A stretch of DNA of 21,625 nucleotides from Psilocybe azurescens (GCA_023853785.1 JAJIRX010000553.1:1-21625), one strand, 5' to 3'. Shown: positions 11,089 to 21,302, counted from the stretch's first letter. Notes: generated by a model from the sequence alone, not told the origin. Numbers and translations: made by a program.

Positions 11089-12636
11089 ATTCCAGCAATT
11101 GCAAAGGGATCCAAGGTACTCGTATCAGGAGCCAATGACTTTCTAGCCATATGGACGACGCGATTGCTCCTGGAACGTGGATACAGCGTCCGTGGAACGG
11201 TCCGTTCTGAAAATAAATCCAAATATTTGAAAGACTATTTTGCGTCTATTGGGTACAAGGACAAGTTAGAAGTGGTCTTTGTCGAAGACATCTCCAAGGT
11301 ATGTTCTTGGTATTCTACTCCAAGTTGAACTGGACTAATCAGAATATCGGTTTTATCTCTACCAGGATGGAGCATTTGATGAAGCCGTCCAGAATGTCGA
11401 TGCAATCTTGCACATAGCTTCACCGATTGCGGCAGTTAAATCCCTGACGGTGGGTAACATTTTTCAAGTCAGTGGGATACTATATTCGACATTTTCTTGT
11501 CACAGAGATGATCCGTCCCGCTATTGAAGGAACTACGGGCATACTCAAAAGTGCACTGAAAACTGGGTAACTACTGCATTCTTCTATGAATCATACGTTT
11601 TTAATAGGTATTTGAACGTCGATACCACTAGGAACAAAGTCAAACGGATTGTCGTCACCTCGTCGACCTCTGCAGTGATGCCCCCAGTCATTGACAAGCC
11701 TACTGTGCTTAGCGAGCTCGATTGGGATACTCATTTTCCAAGGGTTGTCGAAGAGGAAGGCTCGAAAGCTCACCAATACGCAGTTTATTGCACCGCTAAG
11801 ACGTTGGCTGAGAGAGGTCCGCTTCCTCTAGTCTTTTGTCACCCTGTAGGCTGACATTCAGATTCTTTTACACTTCTGTAGGGGCTTGGGATTATTACAA
11901 TACTCACAAATTGCAGACACAGTGGGATATAACGACACTTACACCAAGCTGGGTAAGTCTTCACCCGTCATGCTTTCTGTTCTTATCTAACTGAGACTTC
12001 AGATATTCGGGGTGAGAACTTCATAGGATCTTAAGCCCTCGGGTACATTATACTTACTGACGTAATTTATAATTATCCTCAGCCTCTGATCCACGAAGTT
12101 AAATCTGCCTCTTCCTTGAACTACTCCCTTGCAGTATGGTACAATACAGTGATCGAAAATAAAACCAGTACCAAAGAGTTCCTGTCAGCTTCCCAGGCTT
12201 GGGTTGATGTGCGCGACTTGGCACTTGCTCATATCCTGGCATCGGAGAATCCGGAAGCGGGAGGCGAGAGGATTCTTGTTACTGGAGGTATGTAGCCTCT
12301 TCAATCAATTTCCCGCATTTAGTAGCTAGCATATTATGGCATGACTTAGGTTCATTCATTTGGCAAGATTGGCGTAAGTGGTTTTAATTTTCTATCATTA
12401 TTCGGAAGTTCTCATACTGAAGCTTCAAAGTCGATGCTGCCAACTCATTGTCTCCGACGCTGCTTCCTTCGCACAATCCTCTACCAGTCGGATATCCTGA
12501 GATGAGAAAGGAACAAAGGACGTATAACCTTTTGTTCGACACCTCAAAGCAGAAGCGTCTCTTAGACATCAGGTTCCGCAGTCTTGAGGAGACTACCAAG
12601 GATATCTTCGTGTGCATATCTGAACGTGGCTGGTAA
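11089..12636 (+). CDS. NAD(P)H-dependent reductase, dihydroflavonol-4-reductase/GRE2-like extended SDR; ATG missing
   Basis: Extended short-chain dehydrogenase/reductase that in related fungal enzymes reduces aldehydes or ketones with NADPH in the cytosol; the substrate cannot be read from sequence. Nine exons keep one frame: 11089-11298, 11366-11453, 11506-11566, 11608-11816, 11882-11952, 12003-12011 (9 nt), 12083-12287, 12350-12373, 12431-12636, about 360 residues, as usual for the family. The Rossmann fold starts KVLVSGANDFLAIW (residues 10-22), followed by GYSVRGTVRS. Catalytic residues are the Ser of VVTSSTSAV (about 138-139) and Tyr180-x3-Lys184 in YCTAK. Later motifs include TLTPSWIFGP, WVDVRDLALAHILA and ERILVTGGSF. 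Two oddities: where family alignment expects the ATG there is ATT (11089-11091, preceded by in-frame TAG), and the usual GANGF is GANDF. No homopolymer frameshift is seen. A short upstream exon ending near 11043 is possible but weak. Confidence 0.9.
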
Positions 12637-13399
12637 TTGTCAATAGATATATATAGTATTCCTCAGCATGTACGAAGAATGAAACACTATGGTGATAATG
12701 TCCCCCAATAGACGCCGTTACTAGGACCATGGCAGGCACTGGCATATCGGTCAATAATAAGCCCTCAGCGCCGCTCGTCGATTCGCTGCAAAATACGTTA
12801 AACTTCAAAGTGAGTTGGCGCTTATGCAACGTGTTTCGAGTTTGTGCTGATCAAAGGAACCCAGTCCACTAAGCTTCCAAGATCCGCACAATGCCATTTA
12901 CTGGATTAGACTATTCAGACCAATGTTTGTTCAAGTTGTTTCTGCTGCGGAGCAATGGTTCTAGCAGACATTTAGCTCAGAGAGCACCTTATTTCTGTGA
13001 GAGAGAACCGTTTCAGAGAACGAGATTTTCTGGAGGCAGCACGAATTTGACCTTCTCCCCTTGCCAGTCTTTCATTTTTACCCTCGCATAGGCAAAGAGG
13101 ACCCATAGAGCAACGGTCATCAATGCTTGAACTTGAATAGCATGAAGCAAGCTCTTAGATAAGACCCCATACAGACAGTAACTAGCTTGCAACAGTAGCT
13201 CCGGAGTCGACGAAAAAGACGCGTTCTCACAGATTAGGCTTAAACCCGCTGGCAGCTGCTACCGCTGAGACCATAGAGTCGACCATTCACTCCCAATGCA
13301 AAGTAGTGTGAGCTAGAAGGATCTTTGGCCTCGGCTGGCCTGACAAAGCTAGCTTGATCATCTAACTATGTGCAACGATACGTAAAAGAGACTTCAGCA
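12637..13399. other. Intergenic region, no supported gene
   Basis: Between the reductase and the small secreted protein gene. A 47-codon ATG ORF at 12729-12872 begins MAGTGISVNNKPSAPLVDS but has no recognised relative and no signal peptide; it could be a remnant or chance. No RNA gene, repeat or transposon end was recognised. Confidence 0.5.
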
Positions 13400-13406
13400 A
13401 TAAAAG
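13400..13406 (+). promoter_or_regulatory. TATA-like box of the small secreted protein gene
   Basis: ATAAAAG lies 84 nt upstream of the ATG at 13484, a position suitable for a fungal core promoter. If functional, it puts transcription start after the upstream in-frame ATG at 13370, favouring 13484 as the translation start. Confidence 0.45.
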
Positions 13407-13483
13407 GTGACTTGTTTCAAAATACATCTATCAGAGATCATTGGACCACGCAGGTTCCTCGAAGCGAAAACATAACAGTCATC

Positions 13484-13876
13484 ATGAGATTCATCAGCCT
13501 CGTAGCTCTTGGTGCTGTCTTTGCGTCCAACCAAGTCATGGCAAACAATGTCGCATTCAATGTCGCTCCAGTTGGCACAGGTATGTGTGTTTGTTTCCAC
13601 CCTGCACAGTACGTGGGCCACTCAAGTCAAAGTTTAGCATGTGGGTCTGGGACGACCATATCATGCAATCTGAGTCCTGGAAAATCCTGCAAGGGAAACT
13701 TCAATCCCAAACAGTCCTCCATCGTCATCACCCAAGCCCTTGGAAACTGCCACGTTAGCCTGTACCCGCAAAACGACCAACATGGAGGTGTTATTCAGAG
13801 GCTCAACACCGACTCCACTGGGACATGCGTCTTCACATCTGTCGCGCAATATCAAAGTTATGGGATTTATTGTTGA
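13484..13876 (+). CDS. Small secreted cysteine-containing protein, unknown function, probable in-frame intron
   Basis: Begins with a clear signal peptide (MRFISLVALGAVFASNQVMA, likely cleaved after residue 20), which is why 13484 is chosen over the in-frame ATG at 13370. Read straight through, the product has 130 residues and eight cysteines (35, 37, 53, 61, 69, 89, 115, 130). However, 13581-13637 has a strong GTATGT donor, a TTTAG acceptor and a length of 57 nt, exactly in frame. Splicing it gives 111 residues and six cysteines (joining PVGT to ACGSGTTISC), which reads more naturally. No family is recognised; the size, secretion and cysteines fit the broad class of fungal small secreted proteins. 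The C-terminus ends SYGIYC. There is no homopolymer frameshift. It could act outside the cell in host, substrate or microbe interaction, but that is only inference. Confidence 0.8.
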   Translation: MRFISLVALGAVFASNQVMANNVAFNVAPVGTGMCVCFHPAQYVGHSSQSLACGSGTTISCNLSPGKSCKGNFNPKQSSIVITQALGNCHVSLYPQNDQHGGVIQRLNTDSTGTCVFTSVAQYQSYGIYC

Positions 13877-14752
13877 AGGTCAAGAAATAATCCAGATTAT
13901 CGGGTTTGAAGGCGGCTGGATGAAGTCCAGGTGTGGAATGATTTGGGAATGATGATAATGATACAGGTAGATCCTATCTATACCGGGCTCGTCGCTCGAA
14001 GAATGTTCATCAGAGTAAGGAAATGAGATGCATACCAAAACGACCAGTAACCGTGAGTGTATAAATGAATCAAAACCAATGATGATCCAATCATCCCAAG
14101 ATGGCTGGGTCGAGACCAGTCTTGCCACCGCTTGCGTTCGGAGTCAATGCGTCGTCGACCTCGGCGACACTCCTGCTTTATAACATTAAGTTTGATCCTA
14201 GATATGAGTAAGTACGTTTGGCTTGGTTTTAAAACGGTGGTTTCTGATTTCCTTCAACATGCAAGATCTATCTCCTCTAAATGGCGGCATAAGGCTGCAC
14301 AGATATCCCGAGTCTTGGGCAGCGACACTCTGAATAATAACAACTTTTAAAACTATATGCCAAAGAACGTCACATACAGCTGTCATTCCCATGGTCAGAA
14401 TCTAGCCTTGAAATTTGAAGGACACACTTGTCATGCCGGCCTTTTGTCTTGAGCTAGTATTTAATACAGATACTGGATTCTTCTGGTACTGTTCTTATGC
14501 AGAAACAGCCACATATGCGACAAAATCTAAACAATTGTCATCTTCTTGATCTGCAAATGACTATCAATGATGATTACACCTCAGCGGAAAACGTACTCAT
14601 CAGTAGTCACCCCTCAACTTCACAGACCAGTACTGTGTATGTCAGATAATAGTAGCTTCCGCAAAGCTTCCGGTCAAAGCCTCATTTGAATTCAGTCTTA
14701 ACTCAGAATTTGGGGCACTCATGATAACCTTAAATTTTAGTAATCTAACGTG
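13877..14752. other. Intergenic region, no supported gene
   Basis: Between the small secreted protein gene and the tRNA. Short ORFs on both strands (13880-14128 minus, 14132-14350 plus) show no motif or splice-consistent extension. Nothing further recognised. Confidence 0.5.
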
Positions 14753-14839
14753 TCTCTGTTAGTATATCGGTTAGTACACGCGCCTGTCATGACTTTGAAG
14801 CGACCGCGCGAAAGCTGGGTTCGACTCCCAGACAGAGAG
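14753..14839 (+). tRNA. tRNA-Asp (anticodon GUC) with 15-nt intron
   Basis: Full cloverleaf. Acceptor stem TCTCTGT (14753-14759) pairs with ACAGAGA (14832-14838), and G14839 is the discriminator. The D arm includes TCGGTTAGTAC. The anticodon stem CGCGC (14779-14783) pairs with GCGCG (14806-14810), and the T arm is CTGGG-TTCGACT-CCCAG (14815-14831). The loop reads CTGTCA with anticodon GTC at 14786-14788. The intron tgactttgaagcgac (14790-14804) sits one base 3' of the anticodon, the canonical site for eukaryotic nuclear tRNA introns. Internal A and B boxes are present. A T run follows immediately. Confidence 0.95.
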
Positions 14840-14842
14840 ATA

Positions 14843-14849
14843 TTTTTTT
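14843..14849 (+). terminator. RNA polymerase III terminator
   Basis: Seven consecutive T residues begin four bases after the tRNA-Asp 3' end, the usual Pol III stop signal. Confidence 0.85.
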
Positions 14850-15782
14850 GCTTCATTTGACATAAATCAAGCATTGTCAATATTTTTGTGCTAAACCCTT
14901 TGGTGAGATCCAGGACCCCAGGTTACCCAAGGTGTCCGTATAGGACATAATCTTGTTATATGTAGCGCGATTGTAGTGAGGCAAATATCTCCTCTCCAAT
15001 TACTTGCAGTCTCGCTTTATATACTACGATCATCCAAGATAAAATCTGTTCGACTGCGGCGCGCAGTTGCTCACGGCTCGACAGATTTCTATTGAACCAC
15101 CGTTTTCGGATCAGCGGCGTAACATCAACTTGGAGCTTTCAAATTTCTGGGAGCCGTTGACGGTTGAACGTTGACCCCCATGAAGAATCATTGATATTTG
15201 ACTCCAAAAGTATTACATAAAGTGTGGAGTGAAATCGTATCTCCCTTGTGCAGAATGCGGGATCACGACAAAATAATACTAGGCTTATGAGTATGCAGGA
15301 CGCCATGAAATGAGTGCCAACAGAAAGGCTCCGTAACACCTGTCGCTCAACTCAAATGTTTCATTCATTTGCTTCCAATTTTTGGGCGGCATTCTCATCA
15401 AACTTAATTTAAATATAGATGTACTATGTGTATTATGGTCCCAAGACTTCATGATTTATAAGTGATCGGAGTGCGATGACCGTTAATGTTACAAAGGGTT
15501 TCGACAAACAGTGCCAGATACACTGAAGACGGGCTGCATAACGACGTCATAAGTATCCCGTCTTCGACTGAACTCTCACCGTTGGGGGCTCAATCTCACC
15601 TCTAAATTATTTGACATCTTGGTCGTTTCCTACATTGGCTATCTATCTCGAAGGTGCTTAACGGCCAGAGGCAGCATAGCCCATAATGATGAACCCCATG
15701 CGATTCAGATATTATGTATCGTTTGTACTGGCGTTTGCAGTGCGTACCACATCCCGTGTTTTCGATTCTCCTATTCCCAGCC
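14850..15782. other. Intergenic region, no supported gene
   Basis: Between the tRNA gene and the mannosyltransferase gene. Short ORFs (15139-15339 minus, 15602-15802 minus) have no recognisable content. No repeat or RNA gene was seen; it presumably includes the mannosyltransferase promoter. Confidence 0.5.
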
Positions 15783-17678
15783 ATGTCTGACTTCGCCACC
15801 ACTCTAATTCTTCACTGGCGTAGTTCAGTATTTATATAGTTTTTACACTGACCAGTGACAATCACGGGCGCTCGGCACTGCTGGACATCATAGGTGCCAG
15901 CTCAACATCGAAGTCAAATGTGCCTCCCTACAGAATTCCTATTCCAGAGGAATACTATATACCCAAAAATTCGAGTTCGCTTCCAAGTCGGAAAGCAAAT
16001 GCTGCCATCCTCATGCTAGGTGAGTAGCACGGTATACTCAATTACCATACCATAAAAGTTTTTCGACGTTGCCGTAGCACGAAATAGCGACTTGAATGGG
16101 GTGGTAACCAGCGTAAAACAAATGGAAGATCGTTTCAACAAGAAATTTCGATACCCATATATCTTCTTAAACGAGCAGCCCTTCGAAGATGCCTTTGTAA
16201 AGTGAGTTAAGCTATGTATTCAAGGATCTTCCCTTGCAGCAAGACTACTGAGTTTTAACCCACAGGCGTGTCACAGAGCTCACCGATGCCGAAGTTAAAT
16301 TTGGAATCATTCCCAGAGAACACTGGGTACAACCAGATGAGATAGACGAAGCAAAAGCCACCGCATCTCGCGATAGAATGGTGCAAAGTAATATCATCTA
16401 TGGTGGTATGTATATAATCCCGTCAATTAGATTCAGTAACTAAAATATAGCTGTCATTCTCTGTCCAGGAAGTGTCTCGTACGTATCAGATATTTTATAA
16501 ACTTAAAAGAACCCAGTATCTACTACCAGTCTCCAGATACCGAAATATGTGTCGCTTCAATTCTGGTGTAGGCTCTCTACTGCCCTCTGCCGACCGGGTC
16601 CACTATCATTGACAGTTACTACGCTTTTACAGTTCTTTTATCGCCACGAGCTTGTCCAGCCATTGCAGTACTATTGGAGGGTTGAGTAAGTTCTTCATCA
16701 AGCCCAGCTTTCTACTACATATTCATCTTATTTGTTGAATAGGCCCGACGTGAAATTTTTCTGTGATCTCGACTACGACCCGTTCCTGCTAATGGAGGAT
16801 CAGAATAAGATGTATGGTAGGTTTTATGTCAACGTCTTTTGATCTCAAATTGTTCTACACCTTGACTAACCATGCGTTTTTTAATGTCAGGTTTCAATAT
16901 TGCCTTATACGAGTTCCAGGCCACGATTCCAACGCTGTGGAGTGCAGTCAAAGGTAACTGTCAAATGTGTTCAAATCGTATCCTGCACCTCCCGTAAAAG
17001 AACGCTGATTGCTTTCAGAGTTCATGGACAAGAACCCCGAACTCATTGCGCCAAATAATGCCATGGGGTTCCTTTCTGATAACGGAGGGACTTCATACAA
17101 CCTATGTCACTGTAAGATCTCAGTCCCTTTCATGAGTGCAGATATTGAAGTGTTTCGACTCGTAATGTCCAGTTTGGAGCAATTTCGAAATCGCTAATCT
17201 CGATCTTTGGAGAAGTCCCGCCTACACCAAGTTTTTCGATTTCCTGGATAAGAAGGGTGGATTTTATTACGAGGTAACTGCTATGACAGACCAAAGTTAG
17301 CCGCTACATTAACACATTCTCGTTTAACTCTAGCGATGGGGTGACGCCCCTGTCCATAGTATGGCGGCATCTCTTTTCCTCAATAAAACTCAGCTCGTAA
17401 GATCGCTTATCCTTGTCCCAGATTTTAACTTTCGATCCCAATTATTCTTTGTGTAGCATTTTTTCAATGACATTGGATATCGGCACGAACCTTTTGAACA
17501 CTGTCCTCAAGGAGAATCCCACAAGCGAGGGAAGTGCTCGTGCGATAGCCCAGATAACTTTGGTGTGTACTTTCCCACAGTATCTGCCCAGCCACTGCTG
17601 ATACATGGTTGCTCGTGCGACCAATCAGACTACCAGCCATATTCTTGTTTTAGTAGATACGAAAGAATATTCCCGTAA
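15783..17678 (+). CDS. GT15 alpha-1,2-mannosyltransferase (KRE2/MNT1 family)
   Basis: Golgi type II membrane enzyme family that adds alpha-1,2-mannose from GDP-mannose to protein-linked glycans. Exons after the first: 16078-16201, 16266-16405, 16469-16478 (10 nt), 16537-16567, 16633-16685, 16743-16816, 16891-16953, 17019-17111, 17173-17273, 17334-17396, 17457-17562, 17629-17678; exon 1 ends at 16019. Family blocks are [81 protein letters not shown] (active-site region), [30 protein letters not shown] and [16 protein letters not shown], ending [18 protein letters not shown] before TAA 17676-17678. All splice phases downstream of exon 1 agree. The N-terminal membrane anchor is uncertain: ATG 15783 gives [10 protein letters not shown], but TGVVQYLYS and [19 protein letters not shown] lie in other frames, so one or two indels or an upstream exon are needed. 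Confidence 0.93.
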
Positions 17679-17928
17679 TTAACGACTGCCCGTACTTTCT
17701 GCGAGAACGAGGACCACAGCTTGCGATGGTGTTGCCATCCTCCAGCTGGGCAATAAAAGTCATAATATTATTTAGAGCTGGATGCCTGAGTCAGAACCGA
17801 AAGACAAAAGCTACTAGCACCTGAAGAGAAATAATACAGGCTCAAACTACGATACAGACGATGCGTACATACTTGATAGTGGCAGGAAATCGCAGTGCGT
17901 AGAGAAAGGGGAAGCAGCACCTATCGAC

Positions 17929-20900
17929 TCAAGCACGGTACGATTGAGAAGTAGAAATCATTCGGGAGCGAGGATTTGCGGGTAGTCCAACGACCCTACG
18001 ACTTTTGACGGAGAAGTTGTCGCTGGCTATTGACTGCCTGGGGTTTTCGGGAAAACCTACGCTGCGAGTTGTAAAGGAAAAGTTGCTGATCATAGACTCT
18101 CTGGGATTTGCTGACGCGCCTAAGCTACCGCCTGTGAAAGAAAATGCGCCGGCTGTTGATTGTCTAGAATTGGCGGAAAGACCTCGTTTGAGGCTGTTGA
18201 CACTACCTAAGGACTGTCGTGGATCAGAAGACAGGCCTCCATTACGGATCTTGAGAGCCATTTCTTCGCTTGTCATGGTTTGGCGAGGCGTCACGAATGA
18301 ATAGACCGACAACGTTTCCATTGGTGACGGTGGAACCAGCATTCTGGGAAGAGCTGCGTCCGCCATTCCCTGCTGTGATGCTAGGAAGCGTAAGGCAGGA
18401 GTCAGATGTAGCTGTTGGAAGGGGGACCAGATCGAATCGGACGGAAGGTCGCTGTTGTTGATAGTCCACGGTTCGGGTCTCAAACTCTTAACACTGGGAC
18501 TAGGGGGGCGCAGTGAAAATCTCTTGAGAGCTTTGGAGAACACTGACATCCTGGTGACTGGCACGATCGCTGGCTCTCCAGAATGCGAAGACAGAATCGA
18601 AGTCGGCACCATTTGTGGCTCAACATGAGTTGAAGATATCGTCGTGCCTGGGCCAGAGGCGTGTACTGGAATTGGGAATTCAACATAGTGCGTACCGTCG
18701 CCGGAAGTTGCAACGGTTGGCAGATTGTGTGGTTCATACATAGGACCGAATTTTTCGATATCGTGGAGGCTTCCCTTGTTTGTGAAATATACTGGGGAGA
18801 AGCTATCGTCGTCTTTCTCTTCCGTGTGCTGGACTAAGTGTTCCCAGATGGTCAGTACGATTGAAATTTTCAAACGCCAGTTAGAGAAAAAAAGGCAACA
18901 TACGATGTTGAGCGAGTCCTCTACCGAATTTCAGCCTACACAACACACCCAGAATCGTGGTTCCAACAACAAGTATAAACGAAGTAATTGTCATAGTGGC
19001 AAAGAAAGGCCACGCTGGAAAGCAAGAAGCGATATACTATTAAAAAGACGTAATAGGGGTGAGAATTTCAATTATAAGCGATCTGAAAAAGCATAACCCA
19101 CAGTCACTATAAAACGTTGCAAATGAAATTGCGAAATAGAGAAGGCACACATCAAGCAGAAGATGGCAAATTTAATTCGGTTTTCGCGACGGACACATAT
19201 CCTATCCCTAAATGTGTGAGTACGTTAGCGTCAATTCACATATCCTTCGGAGTTCAAGGGTAACTTACAACACAGACCCAGGGAATCTGGATCTAATACT
19301 GACGATTGTAGTCAGGGAGGTTAATGTTCAAGGCAAATAAAAACCATAATTGAATCGCACCATTAGGGTCACAATAAATGCTCCGAGGTACAGTTTCGCA
19401 TGTTTAGCTAACCCAGACAAAGGGCCATGTCCAACTTTTTCGACCCACATCGCAGCAGAAGCAACGGACATGAATCCTGATAATTGCAAGCATACAGAGA
19501 ACAACAAGACGAGCTATTGAGATAAATGTCAGTCCCAGAGTAGGCTTGGAAGGGATTTAATATATACCTTGTATATGACATGCACTTGCGAAGAGGCACC
19601 GACGCGCTTATAGGTTTGACTGGCATAAACCTGACGTTTGGAGTTAATCAGCAACACGATGAGGTCCGAAACATATAACCAACATTGAATAATTTGTAAG
19701 AAAGATATGAAACAAGAATGAGCGTAACGGCTTGTAGAGACACAAGTGCAATCTATTCAGAGAGTTTTTAATATTACGATATTCAGGAGCCAGGGAGAGT
19801 AAAGGAGGGCGAGTACGTACTGCATCGTCGGTTCTGTTCTCCCACCAATCACCCATGAAGTCTCGACCATTACACGCATCAGGAACGATATGGTTTCGAT
19901 AACGGTCCATTAGCCCATGAATTGAATATACCCGATACCCAGCCCATGCGGTCCCCAATATATGACCAAAGAGTCCTGCCCCAAGATGAGGAATCGACTC
20001 ATTCAAGACCTGAGCACCTATGTCAGTGATGGAAAAAGGGCGTATGGGATTAGAAAGGAGTTACCGTAACGAAGGAAAGAACAAACAGCCATATCTGAAA
20101 GATAAAAATCACCACATCCTCGCGCTGAGTATCGTGAATTCTTGAAGAAACGTGTTAAGTAACGATGTCAAGACTGTATTATGGGAATAGACAGAGCCAT
20201 ACACGTCGTTCAGCCACGTTAACGAGATGATGCAATCATCCCCTAGCTCGGAAGAGTTGTCCTTCGACGATATAGGCGAGGCGGTAGCAGTTGGAACATA
20301 AGATATAGCGGTAGCGGATGCCTGCTTGCTACGAGCAGAGGAGGGACCAGGGACACCCAAAAGACCGGATGGATCTATTGTAGTACCTTTGGGATTATCT
20401 GTCGTGCCGATAGTCGATGTAGTAGACCTTGTAGAAGAGACAGGAGGCGATGACGTCGACAAAAATATGAATGTGGTGGACGAGGAGATCGCTGTGGAAG
20501 TAATGGAAGAGAAAATTGAAGACGATGCCGTGCTTGAGCCAATGACGTCGTAACTACAGTAAGGGTGGGGTGACAGTCGAACTACTGCTTGAGGTTGTCG
20601 GAGCTATAGTGAACCCAGGAGAACTGCTAGTGGCTGACACCGCACCTTCTTCGACAGAAAAGGTCGAAGTAGTGCTCAAAGTGGTTTCAGCAGATAAGAT
20701 CGAGCTAGTGCTCAATGTTGGCGAGACCACAGTGAGAGCAGTCGAAGTAGTGATAATCGACGCCGTATTTTCCCCTTTATCATTGGATATATCGTCTTCA
20801 TCACCTGATTCGTCGTCTGAGAAATCTGAGTCGTCATCCGATTCATCGCCGGAGTCGGAGGAATTATCGTCAGAGTCAGAAAGATCATCACGAACATTCT

Positions 20901-21302
20901 AAACAAGGTCGGGTAAGCACGCCTCTGGGGTAACACCCGGTGGTCTGAGTTGCTCACCAGCTCCCTTTCTGAGTCTTTGAAACTGATCACATCCATACAA
21001 ACAGTCCCGGTCTGGTCTGGGAGGCCAAACACAATTCAACTGCATCGCCTTTCAGCAGGGCGATTCCGGACACACGGTTGTACTCCGCTATGACGGATGA
21101 AAGGTTCACAACTCCTTCCGAGTCGTGCACTAGGCTGACAATCTGCAAAGAGCTCAAAACGATGCAGGCCAAAGAGCACTGAAAAGTACAGCGAAGTGAA
21201 CCGAGTCAATGTAATTTTCTCATACTACCCATGAGGTTGACACATGAGACATATATGGAACGAATGAGAGAGAAAACTCACCAAAAGCTTGATTCTGGCC
21301 AT
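17929..21302 (-). CDS. Polytopic membrane protein with acidic, Ser/Thr-rich ectodomain and Ser-rich repeat tail, function unknown
   Basis: Twelve exons (21302-21282, 21178-20958, 20898-20203, 20140-20065, 20009-19821, 19752-19684, 19630-19568, 19513-19361, 19292-19269, 19207-19098, 19014-18904, 18833-17929) give about 878 residues. The signal peptide is MARIKLLCSLACIVLSSLQI; an in-frame ATG 48 bases upstream is less likely. Then come a small folded domain (VNLSSVIAEYNRVSGIALL), an Asp/Glu/Ser run, and a long Ser/Thr-rich, probably O-glycosylated stretch. About six membrane helices follow, including VVIFIFQIWLFVLSFVTVL, AVTLILVSYLSYKL, LVLLFSVCLQLSGF, LYLGAFIVTLM, FAIFCLMCAFSI and FATMTITSFILVVGTTILGV, with a conserved-looking LNESIPHLGAGLFGHILGTA loop. 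The roughly 300-residue tail is probably cytoplasmic. Apparent one-base shifts occur near 21006-21008, 20563-20570 and 19195-19207. The architecture resembles an uncharacterised agaricomycete family; a surface sensor or wall-linked role is only a guess. Confidence 0.82.
17932..18237 (-). repeat. Five degenerate 18-23 residue repeats in the membrane protein tail
   Basis: The last 102 residues divide into five units that start Gly-hydrophobic-x-x-Asn/Asp-Pro/Ser-Arg-Gln/Glu-Ser: GLSSDPRQS, GLSANSRQS, GASANPRES, GFPENPRQS and GLPANPRSR, the middle ones followed by an FSF/FSV core. The R-x-S spacing would suit basophilic kinase sites or a short docking motif. DNA copies are diverged, so the repeat is old and kept at protein level. 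Confidence 0.75.

Noticed and set aside
12729..12872. ATG ORF of 47 codons, MAGTGISVNNKPSAP start
   Set aside because: Too short, no motif, no signal peptide; kept only as a note in the intergenic entry.
13370..13483. Upstream in-frame ATG for the small secreted protein
   Set aside because: It would bury the clear signal peptide 38 residues inside the protein, and a TATA-like box lies downstream of it.
13581..13609. 29-nt intron-like segment GTATGT...GCACAG in the secreted protein gene
   Set aside because: Too short for a fungal intron and it would break the frame; the 57-nt version ending at 13637 fits better.
20326..20902. Two plus-strand ORFs rich in Val/Glu and Ser
   Set aside because: Antisense shadows of the Ser/Thr-rich and acidic stretch of the minus-strand membrane protein.
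1..21302. Programmed ribosomal frameshifting as explanation of the many frame breaks
   Set aside because: The breaks occur in many unrelated genes, in both directions, and without slippery heptamers or a common structure; read or assembly error is simpler.
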